Shown one piece after another: positions 1-6,150 of a stretch of 7,867 nt of DNA. The first letter of the stretch is position 1. Each line of letters opens with the position of its first letter. The DNA is taken from assembly GCA_009936885.1 (NCBI GenBank), contig JAACDT010000275.1, positions 1-7,867 on the forward strand, given 5' to 3'. The position numbers and the translations under genes are program-made. Source of the DNA: Alphaproteobacteria bacterium. GTDB lineage: Bacteria > Pseudomonadota > Alphaproteobacteria > Puniceispirillales > Puniceispirillaceae. Below the pieces are notes generated by a model that worked only from the letters and a program-made list of their open reading frames with translations, did not search any database and was not told the origin of the DNA.

Positions 1-13
1 CAAGTACGGTGTA

Positions 14-64
14 GGGTTGGTGCCTAGACAGAGAACTATCACTCTCTGCCAGCACCATTTACCC
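14..64. repeat. Long imperfect hairpin at left edge
   Basis: Three nested arms pair across this stretch: GGG (14-16) with CCC (62-64), TGGTGC (18-23) with GCACCA (52-57), and CAGAGA (29-34) with TCTCTG (43-48). Small internal loops separate them and an 8-base apical loop closes the structure. No T-run follows, so it is not a textbook intrinsic terminator. It could be the 3' end of an upstream transcript or part of a structured RNA. The strand cannot be decided. Confidence 0.4.
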
Positions 65-73
65 CCACATATC

Positions 74-87
74 ATGTGTTAACACAT
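74..87. promoter_or_regulatory. Perfect 14-bp palindrome, possible operator
   Basis: ATGTGTTAACACAT reads identically on both strands. This is typical of a site bound by a dimeric regulator. It lies about 315 bp upstream of the dddP start, so it may instead serve a gene beyond the left edge. The regulator is unknown. Confidence 0.3.
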
Positions 88-251
88 CGCAATTGAAGCA
101 TTGTCGTTGTTTCAATTGGAGCTCGGGATGACTTCTTTACTACCTTCCTATTTCAAAGGCCTTCCCATCTCAAATGCGTAGCTTTTACTGCGTCTCAAGA
201 CGCGTTCTCCAAGAATTATATCACTGCATGCCCAGCAACACATCGCGATTG
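81..251. repeat. Near-exact 15-bp direct repeat pair (81-95, 237-251)
   Basis: AACACATCGCAATTG at 81-95 recurs as AACACATCGCGATTG at 237-251, a 14 of 15 match with starts 156 bp apart. The first copy overlaps the right half of the palindrome at 74-87. The pair could be two binding sites for one regulator or a chance repeat. Only the two copies are meant, not the DNA between them. Confidence 0.3.
90..118. repeat. 11-bp stem-loop
   Basis: CAATTGAAGCA (90-100) pairs with TGTTTCAATTG (108-118) across a 7-base loop, with one G-T pair and no mismatch. No T-tract follows, so a terminator role is doubtful. It starts 3 bases after the perfect palindrome at 74-87, and the two may form one control region. 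Confidence 0.35.
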
Positions 252-392
252 CTTGGAATACAGAAAGTCATGCCAAGACTGTGAAATGTGTGCAGTTGAT
301 ATGACGAAGTAATTTATGCTGGATTGTCTTTATGTAAATGATAGTTGTTGATTATTCAAAACTGGTTCACCCTATTTGTATAACTTTTATCT

Positions 393-397
393 GGAGG
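393..397 (+). promoter_or_regulatory. Shine-Dalgarno site fixing the dddP start
   Basis: GGAGG lies 5 bases before the ATG at 403. An in-frame TTG at 376 would add nine residues but has no comparable purine-rich site, and its extension is not part of the family's N-terminus. The ATG at 403 is therefore preferred. Confidence 0.8.
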
Positions 398-402
398 CCG
401 CG

Positions 403-1731
403 ATGAGTCAGTTGATAGTAGGGTCCAACCGCAAGATTGATCCAGCACGACGTGCACGGTTCAAACCGGATAATACGCCTGATAATAATGACCGCGTGGA
501 AATAGGCCCATCGGCATTGGCTTTCGACGAATGGGAAAAGCTGGGCCTGACAGTACCAGACTTACCTGCGTTGCGGGTCTATCGTCTTGAGCGTTTGCAA
601 CAGCAAATCCGCAAACATGACTGCGCAGGCCTTTTACTGTTTGACCCCCTGAATATCAGATATGCAACTGATACAACCAATATGCAGCTATGGACGTCAC
701 ATAATTTAGCGCGGGCCTGTTTTGTTCCGCCTGAAGGCAAAATGATACTTTGGGATTTTCATAATTGTGAACATCTTTCAGCACATTTGCCGTTGGTAGG
801 CGAATTGCGTGCTGGTGCGAGTTTCTTTTATTTCGAAACAGGTGATAGAACAGCCGAAGCGGCCAAAGCTTTTGCCGTTCAGATGGCTGATATCATGCAC
901 AGCTATTCACCAGGCAATAAACGTCTTGCTGTCGATAAAATGGAAAATCTTGGCTACGCTGCTCTGATAGGACTAGGCGTAGAGGTACTTGAAGGGCAAG
1001 TGCTGACCGAGCATGCGCGTTCTATCAAAAATGAAACTGAATTGAACGCTATGCGCTGTGCAATTGCCACTTGTGAACAAGCCATTGAAGAAATGCGTGA
1101 CGAAATGCGCGGGGGAATAAGCGAAAATGAACTATGGTCAATATTACATGCTGGCAATATCAAGCGTGGGGGTGAATGGATAGAAACACGTATTCTATCG
1201 TCAGGCCCTCGCACCAATCCATGGTTTCAGGAATGTGGTCCCCGAATCATGCAGGACGGTGACCTCATAGCATTTGATACCGACCTTGTGGGTACCTATG
1301 GTTATTGCTGTGATATCTCACGAACATGGTTAGTGGGTGATGGCAAACCAAGCGATGAACAAAAGCAGCTTTATCAAGTGGCCTATGACCATATGATGAA
1401 CAATATCGGCCTGATCGAACCAGGTATGCAGTTCGCTGATATGAGCCAAATTGCGCATCGGTTACCAGAGGAATATCGCGCCTTACGTTATGGTGTATTG
1501 GCACATGGCATTGGGCTGTGTGACGAATATCCTGCTGTACGATACCCTGAAGATGTCGAAAAGCATGGTTATAGTGGTTGTTTCGAAGTTGGTATGACTT
1601 TATGTGTCGAAGCCTATGTTGGCGCTGTTGGTGGCCATGATGGTGTGAAATTAGAAGAACAGGTGTTAGTAACCGACCAAGGCGCTGTTCCGCTATCGAC
1701 ATACCGTTTTGAGACTGCATTTCTGTCCTAA
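403..1731 (+). CDS. dddP: DMSP lyase DddP (M24 metallopeptidase fold)
   Basis: DddP cleaves dimethylsulfoniopropionate to dimethyl sulfide and acrylate in the cytoplasm. It uses a metal-bearing creatinase/M24 fold but is not a peptidase. The product is 442 residues, close to the family's usual length. Family hallmarks as I recall them are the RKID and DNTP stretch near the N-terminus, FDPLNIRYATD at about 80-90, and NIKRGGEWIETR then SGPRTNPWFQECGPR at about 252-281. By comparison with the Ruegeria lacuscaerulensis enzyme (D295, D297, D307, H371, E406, E421, catalytic D377), the equivalents D292, D294, D304, H368, E403, E418 and D374 are all present, each offset by three. The creatinase-like N-terminal domain spans roughly 1-190 and the pita-bread domain the rest. 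An ordinary Xaa-Pro dipeptidase is the alternative, but the DddP-specific stretches make it unlikely. The next gene follows after 84 bp on the same strand with no clear terminator. Confidence 0.93.
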   Translation: MSQLIVGSNRKIDPARRARFKPDNTPDNNDRVEIGPSALAFDEWEKLGLTVPDLPALRVYRLERLQQQIRKHDCAGLLLFDPLNIRYATDTTNMQLWTSHNLARACFVPPEGKMILWDFHNCEHLSAHLPLVGELRAGASFFYFETGDRTAEAAKAFAVQMADIMHSYSPGNKRLAVDKMENLGYAALIGLGVEVLEGQVLTEHARSIKNETELNAMRCAIATCEQAIEEMRDEMRGGISENELWSILHAGNIKRGGEWIETRILSSGPRTNPWFQECGPRIMQDGDLIAFDTDLVGTYGYCCDISRTWLVGDGKPSDEQKQLYQVAYDHMMNNIGLIEPGMQFADMSQIAHRLPEEYRALRYGVLAHGIGLCDEYPAVRYPEDVEKHGYSGCFEVGMTLCVEAYVGAVGGHDGVKLEEQVLVTDQGAVPLSTYRFETAFLS

Positions 1732-1815
1732 AGCCAGCGAAATGGGCGTTATGATAGCGAATGTCGTACAGTCCATGATATAAGTGATAGAAACGTTCAA
1801 AAGGTCTTTCGGTTA

Positions 1816-2556
1816 ATGAAATATCTAATAGTGTTTGCTCACCCTGAGAATAAAAATAGCTTTCAAAAATCACTTCTAGATTATAGCAAAACACAGCTTA
1901 TAGATGCTGGGCACGAGTGCGAGGTCAGCGATTTGTACGCTATGAATTTTAATCCTATAGCCTCAAAAAGCGATTTTAAAACACGCCGAGATAGCACCCG
2001 TCTTCAATATGATAGAGAGCAAAAGCAAGCCGTTCAAAATAGTAGCTTTACAGACGATATCCAAGACGAAATCAATAAATTACTGTGGTGTGATGTATTA
2101 ATTTTACAATTCCCTCTCTATTGGTTTTCAATGCCAGCAATTATGAAAGGCTGGATTGACAGAGTATTTGTTAATTCACTTTTTTATGGTGCTGGAAAGC
2201 GTTTTGAAACAGGCGGCTCAAAAGGCAAACGTGCAATGGTCAGCACATCGACAGGTGGCTTTGATACGATGTTTGATTCCGAAGGGCTTCTTGGTGATAT
2301 AAATGTGGCTTTATGGCACATTCACCATGGTATGTTGCATTACACAGGTTTCCACGTGATGGCGCCTTTTGTGTCATGGGCCCCTGTCAGGGTTGGTGAT
2401 GAACAATGCAAGAAGTATCACGATGATTACGTTAAAAGGCTTCTTGCAATAGGCCAAGACACGCCGATGACCTTTCATAATACGTCTGATTTCACTGATG
2501 ACTTTAGATTAAAAGAAGGCATCGTTCCGCGCACGCCAGGACATTGGAAGAAATAA
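1816..2556 (+). CDS. NQO1-like NAD(P)H:quinone reductase, flavodoxin fold
   Basis: Predicted cytosolic FAD-dependent reductase of the Flavodoxin_2 family (NQO1/NQO2, MdaB and KefF relatives), which passes two electrons from NAD(P)H to quinones or similar acceptors. The 246 residues begin with a beta strand and the AHPENKNS motif (8-15). The hallmark QFPLYWFSMPAIMKGWIDRV spans 98-117, GKRAMVSTSTGG 137-148, and GDINVALWHIHHGMLHYTGF 160-179. The C-terminal part (about 203-240) still follows NQO1, so this is closer to NQO1 than to the short MdaB type. The positions of NQO1 Tyr155 and His161 are Phe153 and Leu159 here, so hydride transfer or substrate choice may differ. The ATG at 1816 has only a weak AAGG 11 bases upstream. 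No in-frame alternative start was found nearby. It may be co-transcribed with dddP. Its electron acceptor cannot be read from sequence. Confidence 0.85.
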   Translation: MKYLIVFAHPENKNSFQKSLLDYSKTQLIDAGHECEVSDLYAMNFNPIASKSDFKTRRDSTRLQYDREQKQAVQNSSFTDDIQDEINKLLWCDVLILQFPLYWFSMPAIMKGWIDRVFVNSLFYGAGKRFETGGSKGKRAMVSTSTGGFDTMFDSEGLLGDINVALWHIHHGMLHYTGFHVMAPFVSWAPVRVGDEQCKKYHDDYVKRLLAIGQDTPMTFHNTSDFTDDFRLKEGIVPRTPGHWKK

Positions 2557-2616
2557 ACTATTCATTGTCTGCGAAATCATGTTACCCGCCCTTCTCACTA
2601 CTCCATCGACTTATGT

Positions 2617-2647
2617 TTGACAGCTAAATTTTTAGCAGGCTTACTGT
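2617..2647 (+). promoter_or_regulatory. Candidate promoter of the XRE regulator gene
   Basis: A perfect -35 hexamer TTGACA lies at 2617-2622. A weak -10 candidate TACTGT is at 2642-2647 after a 19-base spacer (TTACTG with an 18-base spacer is the alternative). The start codon at 2695 lies about 45 bases further on. The -10 is poor, so the call rests mainly on the -35 and on the dyad beside it. Confidence 0.45.
2623..2636. promoter_or_regulatory. Inverted-repeat operator candidate inside the promoter
   Basis: GCTAAA and TTTAGC are 6-bp arms around a central TT, directly abutting the -35 hexamer and lying in the -35/-10 spacer. A dimeric repressor bound here would block RNA polymerase. The adjacent XRE gene is the obvious candidate, making this a likely autoregulatory site. 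I did not find the same full dyad before dddP or before the acyl-CoA ligase. Confidence 0.45.
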
Positions 2648-2694
2648 GCAGGAACGCAGCGGCGACAAAGCGGAAAACAAAAGGGATATATCAC

Positions 2695-3078
2695 ATGACT
2701 GACTTTGTTGTTGAAGCCAGAACGTTAGGTGGGCGACTACAGAATGCCCGAGAAAAACAAAAACTTTCAATAAGTTTAGTTGCAAAATTGAGTGGCGTGC
2801 AGTCCAAAACATTAAAAAACTGGGAATTGGACCGTTCTGAGCCGCGTTCCAATCGTCTGGTAAATCTAGCCGGCGTTTTAGGGGTTACGGCCTCTTATCT
2901 GCTCGATGGCACAGGAGGAGAAATCGAGCCTGAACAGAAATCTAAAACTGATATTAAAATGGCAATTGGAGAGCTCGAAATAGAGGCAGAATCACTGACG
3001 AATGAAATCGTAAAATCAAGTGAAAAGCTTAAAGCCATAACGCGCCGCCTATCTATGCTTCGCCAGTCGGAGTGGTAA
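2695..3078 (+). CDS. Small XRE-family HTH transcriptional regulator
   Basis: A 127-residue DNA-binding protein with an N-terminal HTH_3 (Cro/C1-type) domain at about 11-71. The helix-turn-helix core is LSISLVAKLSGVQSKTLKNWE (24-44), followed by the DRSEPRSNRL stretch (46-55) and a closing helix ending YLLDG. A charged linker leads to a C-terminal segment (about 85-122) with spaced hydrophobics, probably a dimerising coiled coil. There is no sensor or enzymatic domain. The chosen ATG has AAGGGA 8 bases upstream. An in-frame TTG at 2617 would add 26 residues but coincides with the -35 hexamer, so it is rejected. Proteins of this build recur in marine Alphaproteobacteria as I recall, usually with unknown targets. 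Self-regulation is likely from the dyad at 2623-2636. Control of dddP or of the downstream operon is only a possibility. Confidence 0.85.
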   Translation: MTDFVVEARTLGGRLQNAREKQKLSISLVAKLSGVQSKTLKNWELDRSEPRSNRLVNLAGVLGVTASYLLDGTGGEIEPEQKSKTDIKMAIGELEIEAESLTNEIVKSSEKLKAITRRLSMLRQSEW

Positions 3079-3164
3079 GCGATATCTCGAAGATACTCCA
3101 AAGAAAATTTTATACCCCTTTATCAATTTAGAATCGTGCATCGCCACGAAAATCTGCCCTACTT

Positions 3165-3192
3165 CCTATAGTGACGCTATTCCCCATAGTGA
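3165..3192. repeat. Paired ATAGTGA direct repeats
   Basis: ATAGTGA occurs at 3168-3174 and 3186-3192, starts 18 bp apart, each preceded by a C-rich stretch. The first copy also forms a small dyad with CTAT at 3177-3180. The copies are nearly two helical turns apart, which would let two protein subunits bind one DNA face. The position between the regulator gene and the ligase operon suggests a control site, but the binder is unknown. Confidence 0.3.
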
Positions 3193-3211
3193 AAAATTAT
3201 GAAAGAAACTC

Positions 3212-3237
3212 TATATTTTTTTGTTTTTTATTATTTT
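3212..3237. other. T-rich tract in the xre-ligase spacer
   Basis: A run dominated by T (7 Ts at 3216-3222, then 6 Ts at 3224-3229) on the + strand. Only a weak A/T hairpin precedes it (AAAAAT at 3192-3197 with ATTTTT at 3215-3220, 17-base loop). It could help end the xre transcript or be a curved or UP-like element upstream of the ligase promoter. I cannot tell which. Confidence 0.3.
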
Positions 3238-3251
3238 GCCGGTTGTCTTGC

Positions 3252-3272
3252 CAGTGAGTGTTAGACACACTG
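3252..3272. promoter_or_regulatory. 21-bp imperfect palindrome upstream of the ligase operon
   Basis: The arms CAGTG (3252-3256) and CACTG (3268-3272) are perfect. Inward positions also pair, giving 8 of 10 symmetric pairs about base 3262. It lies 58 bp before the GTG start, where the promoter core is expected. It has the size and symmetry of a TetR- or GntR-type operator. Such regulators commonly control acyl-CoA metabolism genes, but none is encoded in this window. Confidence 0.45.
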
Positions 3273-3330
3273 TGGTCTCAAACAAGGAAATCCGTGCATA
3301 CTCATGTGATTTATAAAAAGGGGGAAATAC

Positions 3331-5295
3331 GTGGCTGCTTCAAAGTCGGAAAAATCGACATTCGCTTCCATTCCAGAATTGGTGGCTTTTAATGCGCTTA
3401 ATATCCCAAATAGTCCTGCTTATCGTGAAAAAGAATACGGTATTTGGCAGAGTTGGAGTTGGTCTGAAGCAGCAGAAGAAATTGATTCGCTCGCGCTGGG
3501 GTTTCTCACTTTAGGTGTGGCCAAAGGTGACTATATCGCCATTATTGGCCGCAATCGCCCTCATTTTTATTGGTCAATGATAGCAGCTCAATCAGTGGGT
3601 GCCATTCCTGTTCCTGTCTATCAGGATGCTGTGGCCGAAGAGCTGGTTTATGTCCTTGACCATTGTGGTGCAAAATTTGTTCTTGCTGAGAATCAAGAGC
3701 AAGTTGATAAAGTGCTAGAAATCAAACAAGGCTTAAAGGCTTTAGAGCATATTATTTTTCTCGATAATCGTGGCATGCGGAAATATGATAGGGCAAATCT
3801 TCACGACTTCAAAGACCTTCAAAATAAAGGAAGAGATAGTGAGAAAAAGTTTACTAAAACACTAGCTTCAAGGCGCAAGGCTATCAAAAGCTCTGATGTG
3901 TGCGTGATGCTCTACACCTCTGGGACAACGGGACGGCCGAAAGGTGTAATTTTATCAAATCATAACATTATCAAAACGTCTGAAGCATCTAGTTCATTTG
4001 ATAAGCTTAACGCCAATGATAATGTGCTTGCTTACCTGCCTATGGCATGGGTCGGTGATTTTATTTTCTCTATTGGTCAGGCCTGCTGGACAGGGTTTTG
4101 TGTTTCCTGCCCTGAGAACACTGAAACCATGCAACAAGACTTAAAAGAAATAGGTCCAACTTATTTCTTTGCTCCGCCACGTTACTTTGAGGGTTTGCTC
4201 ACAAATGTGATGATTAGAATGGAAGATGCTAGTGCGGTAAAACAATTCCTGTTTTCCTATTTTATGGATCATGCCCAAAAGATTGGGGGTAATCTTTTAG
4301 ACGGTCATTCTGTTTCGGTCATTGATAAATTAAAATACGCTATTGGACAGTTATTCATTTATGGCCCGTTAAGAAATACTTTAGGGCTTAGCAATGTCCG
4401 TGTTGGGTACACAGCTGGAGAAGCTATTGGTCCAGAAATTTTTGATTTCTATCGTTCTATTGGCATTAATCTGAAGCAACTATATGGCCAGACTGAAGCA
4501 AGTGTTTATATTACCCAACAACCTGATGGTCAGGTTCGGTCTGATACTGTCGGCATCGCATCCCCAGGTGTTGAACTAAAAATCTCTGATAGCGGTGAAG
4601 TGTTTTATCGCTCTCCGGGAACATTCGTTGAATATTTCAAAAATCCAAAAAGCACCAAGGAAACAAAGGATGCCGAAGGCTGGGTCGCCACCGGAGATGC
4701 TGGGTTTATCGAAGCTGAAACAGGTCATTTGCGCATTATCGATCGGGCCAAAGATGTTGGAAAAATGGAAGATGGGCATCTCTTCGCACCAAAATACGTA
4801 GAGAACAAACTGAAATTCTTTCCTAACGTCCTAGAATGCGTTGTCTTTGGCGCTGGTAGAAAGTTTTGCACAGCATTTATTAATATTGATTTAAATGCTG
4901 TCGGAAATTGGGCTGAACGCAATAACATCGCTTACTCATCTTATCAGGAGTTGGCAGGCCATAAAAACGTCTATGAAATGATTAAAGATCATATAAATGA
5001 GACAAACGAAAGCCTTGCTGACGACGATATGTTGTCAGGCTGTCAAATCCACCGCTTTGTCATTCTGCATAAAGAGCTAGATGCTGATGATGGCGAACTC
5101 ACACGTACACGAAAAGTTCGTAGGCGCGTTATCGAGGATAAATTTCACGACTTAATAAACGCTTTGTATGATGGTTCTTCAGAAGTCTACACGGAAACTG
5201 AAGTAACATACGAAGATGGCACAAAGGGCGCTATTTCGGCAACACTTGCCATTGCAGATGTAACGCCAGTTGTACAAAAAGGGAAAGCAGCATGA
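3331..5295 (+). CDS. AMP-forming acyl-CoA ligase (long-chain, COG1022 type)
   Basis: An ANL-superfamily enzyme that uses ATP and CoA to convert a carboxylic acid to its acyl-CoA, probably in the cytoplasm or at the inner membrane face. The 654-residue length suits the COG1022 long-chain group. The P-loop YTSGTTGRPKG is at 195-205, the adenine motif YGQTE at 385-389, TGDAGF at 454-459 (ribose-binding D456), and the hinge IDRAKD at 470-475. The likely catalytic lysine is K595 in LTRTRKVRR. The usual GGKNIAP-like stretch after the hinge is replaced by a DGHLFAPKYVENKLK variant (481-495), which I recall from LIV-linked ligases of Alphaproteobacteria. The start is GTG with a strong AAGGGGG 6 bases upstream. 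The stop overlaps the next start (ATGA), so it leads a transport operon. The exact substrate (fatty, aromatic or other acid) is not readable. The gene may be annotated fadD-like. Confidence 0.9.
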   Translation: MAASKSEKSTFASIPELVAFNALNIPNSPAYREKEYGIWQSWSWSEAAEEIDSLALGFLTLGVAKGDYIAIIGRNRPHFYWSMIAAQSVGAIPVPVYQDAVAEELVYVLDHCGAKFVLAENQEQVDKVLEIKQGLKALEHIIFLDNRGMRKYDRANLHDFKDLQNKGRDSEKKFTKTLASRRKAIKSSDVCVMLYTSGTTGRPKGVILSNHNIIKTSEASSSFDKLNANDNVLAYLPMAWVGDFIFSIGQACWTGFCVSCPENTETMQQDLKEIGPTYFFAPPRYFEGLLTNVMIRMEDASAVKQFLFSYFMDHAQKIGGNLLDGHSVSVIDKLKYAIGQLFIYGPLRNTLGLSNVRVGYTAGEAIGPEIFDFYRSIGINLKQLYGQTEASVYITQQPDGQVRSDTVGIASPGVELKISDSGEVFYRSPGTFVEYFKNPKSTKETKDAEGWVATGDAGFIEAETGHLRIIDRAKDVGKMEDGHLFAPKYVENKLKFFPNVLECVVFGAGRKFCTAFINIDLNAVGNWAERNNIAYSSYQELAGHKNVYEMIKDHINETNESLADDDMLSGCQIHRFVILHKELDADDGELTRTRKVRRRVIEDKFHDLINALYDGSSEVYTETEVTYEDGTKGAISATLAIADVTPVVQKGKAA

Positions 5296-6107
5296 CGGCT
5301 ACAGACAGCTATCAAACACCTGACGGCCGCACAATTGGCCCAAATGTAATGGAAATGCGTAACATTTCACTGCGTTTCGCCGGCGTCAAGGCAATTCAGG
5401 ATATATCCTTTGATATCCACGAAGGCGAAATCAGAGCGATTATCGGGCCTAATGGTGCTGGCAAATCATCAATGTTGAATGTGATTAATGGGTTTTATCA
5501 TCCGCAGGAAGGTGAAATTCTCTATAAGGGCGAAGTGCGCAAGCCAATGAAACCCTATGAAATTGCTTATCAAGGCATTGCCCGCACGTTCCAAAATATT
5601 GCGCTGTTCAAAGGTATGTCAACGCTAGATAATATTATGACAGGCCGTCTCACACATATGAAAACAGGGATGCTTGAGCAAATCATCTGGTCAGGCAGAG
5701 CAGAGCGCGAAGAGGTTGAGAACCGCGCATTCGTCGAACATATTATTGATTTTCTTGAGATTCAGACAATTCGTAAAACGCCTGTAGGGCGCCTGCCTTA
5801 TGGCTTGCAGAAGCGGGTTGAATTAGGGCGAGCGCTTGCGGCTGAGCCTTCATTGCTCTTACTTGATGAGCCGATGGCCGGAATGAATGTCGAAGAGAAA
5901 GAAGATATGTCTCGCTTTATTCTGGACGTAAATGATGAATTTGGCACAACGATCGCTCTGATTGAACATGATATGGGCGTTGTAATGGATATTGCAGACC
6001 GTGTTGTGGTGATGGATTATGGAAAAAAAATCGGTGACGGAACGCCTTCTGAAGTGAGAAATAATCAAGATGTTATCGATGCTTATTTAGGAGTGTCTCA
6101 TGACTAG
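5292..6107 (+). CDS. LIV-type ABC transporter ATP-binding protein (LivG-like)
   Basis: One of the two ATPases of a hydrophobic amino acid uptake (HAAT/LIV) family importer, on the cytoplasmic face of the inner membrane. The 271 residues show Walker A GPNGAGKS (52-59), the LivG-like ARTFQN around the Q-loop Q101, the signature LPYGLQKRVE (168-177, a divergent LSGGQ), Walker B LLLLDEP with E193, and the switch His226. The C-terminus has the VVMDYGKKIGDGTP region of LivG rather than the shorter LivF end. All ATPase residues are present. A short tail of about 18 residues precedes the ABC fold. Its ATG overlaps the ligase stop by ATGA, so translation is probably coupled. Family names refer to branched-chain amino acids, but many members carry other carboxylates or amides. 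The ligase partner argues for an organic acid here. Confidence 0.93.
   Translation: MTATDSYQTPDGRTIGPNVMEMRNISLRFAGVKAIQDISFDIHEGEIRAIIGPNGAGKSSMLNVINGFYHPQEGEILYKGEVRKPMKPYEIAYQGIARTFQNIALFKGMSTLDNIMTGRLTHMKTGMLEQIIWSGRAEREEVENRAFVEHIIDFLEIQTIRKTPVGRLPYGLQKRVELGRALAAEPSLLLLDEPMAGMNVEEKEDMSRFILDVNDEFGTTIALIEHDMGVVMDIADRVVVMDYGKKIGDGTPSEVRNNQDVIDAYLGVSHD
6089..6093 (+). promoter_or_regulatory. Shine-Dalgarno site for the bridging mini-ORF
   Basis: AGGAG sits 6 bases before the ATG at 6100, inside the last codons of the livG-like gene. Its strength and spacing are as good as those of the real genes here, and are the main reason to take the mini-ORF seriously. Confidence 0.45.
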
Positions 6108-6150
6108 AGATAACATTATAGATGTGAACTTTATCAAAGGGGTTTCCTAA
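6100..6150 (+). CDS. Possible 16-residue mini-ORF bridging livG and livH
   Basis: The frame reads MTRDNIIDVNFIKGVS and then TAA. It begins inside the last 8 bases of the livG-like gene, with AGGAG 6 bases upstream. Its TAA shares its last A with the ATG of the livH-like gene (TAATG at 6148-6152). So the livG-like gene, the mini-ORF and the livH-like gene form an unbroken overlapping chain, which could let ribosomes pass down without release. The AAAGGGG that serves livH lies within its codons. The peptide has no membrane segment or known domain and may matter only as translated spacing. It could also be chance, since the stretch is only 51 bases. Confidence 0.35.
   Translation: MTRDNIIDVNFIKGVS

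Larger units (their letters stand above)
1..402. other. Non-coding upstream region with several dyads
   Basis: I see no convincing gene here. All three forward frames are broken early. The longest edge-open frame runs from base 2 to a TAA at 80-82 (26 codons) and resembles no family I know. The region holds a long imperfect hairpin (14-64), a perfect 14-bp palindrome (74-87), an 11-bp stem-loop (90-118), a small GC-rich stem (190-195 with 198-203) and a near-exact 15-bp direct repeat (81-95 and 237-251). The last 60 bases are AT-rich and presumably contain the dddP promoter, but I cannot place one confidently. No tRNA or known riboswitch consensus was recognised. Confidence 0.6.

Noticed and set aside
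2..82. Edge-open frame of 26 codons that could be the tail of an upstream gene
   Set aside because: Too short to recognise, runs through the hairpin at 14-64, and has no supporting motif. It cannot be excluded but is not supported.
379..384. TATAAC as a -10 box for dddP
   Set aside because: The best -35 partner (TTCAAA at 355-360) is poor, and the leader would be only about a dozen bases. Not strong enough to list.
376..402. Upstream TTG start adding nine residues to DddP
   Set aside because: No ribosome site near it, while the ATG at 403 has GGAGG at 5 bases. The extra residues are not part of the family's N-terminus.
954..1217. Antisense open frame of 87 codons inside dddP
   Set aside because: Fully opposite conserved DddP codons, serine/isoleucine-rich, with no motif. 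A shadow frame.
1265..1894. Long antisense open frame of 209 codons on the - strand across the dddP 3' end
   Set aside because: It lies opposite clearly coding DddP sequence and has a His-, Tyr- and Arg-rich composition typical of a reversed reading frame. It shows no recognisable domain, and it would also overlap the start of the reductase gene.
2617..2694. TTG start adding 26 residues to the XRE regulator
   Set aside because: The TTG is part of a consensus TTGACA -35 hexamer and the dyad beside it. The ATG at 2695 has a good ribosome site and starts just before the HTH domain.
3083..3095. Small hairpin just after the xre stop as a terminator
   Set aside because: Only five pairs with a 3-base loop, mostly A-T, and no immediate T-run follows. 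Too weak to call a terminator.
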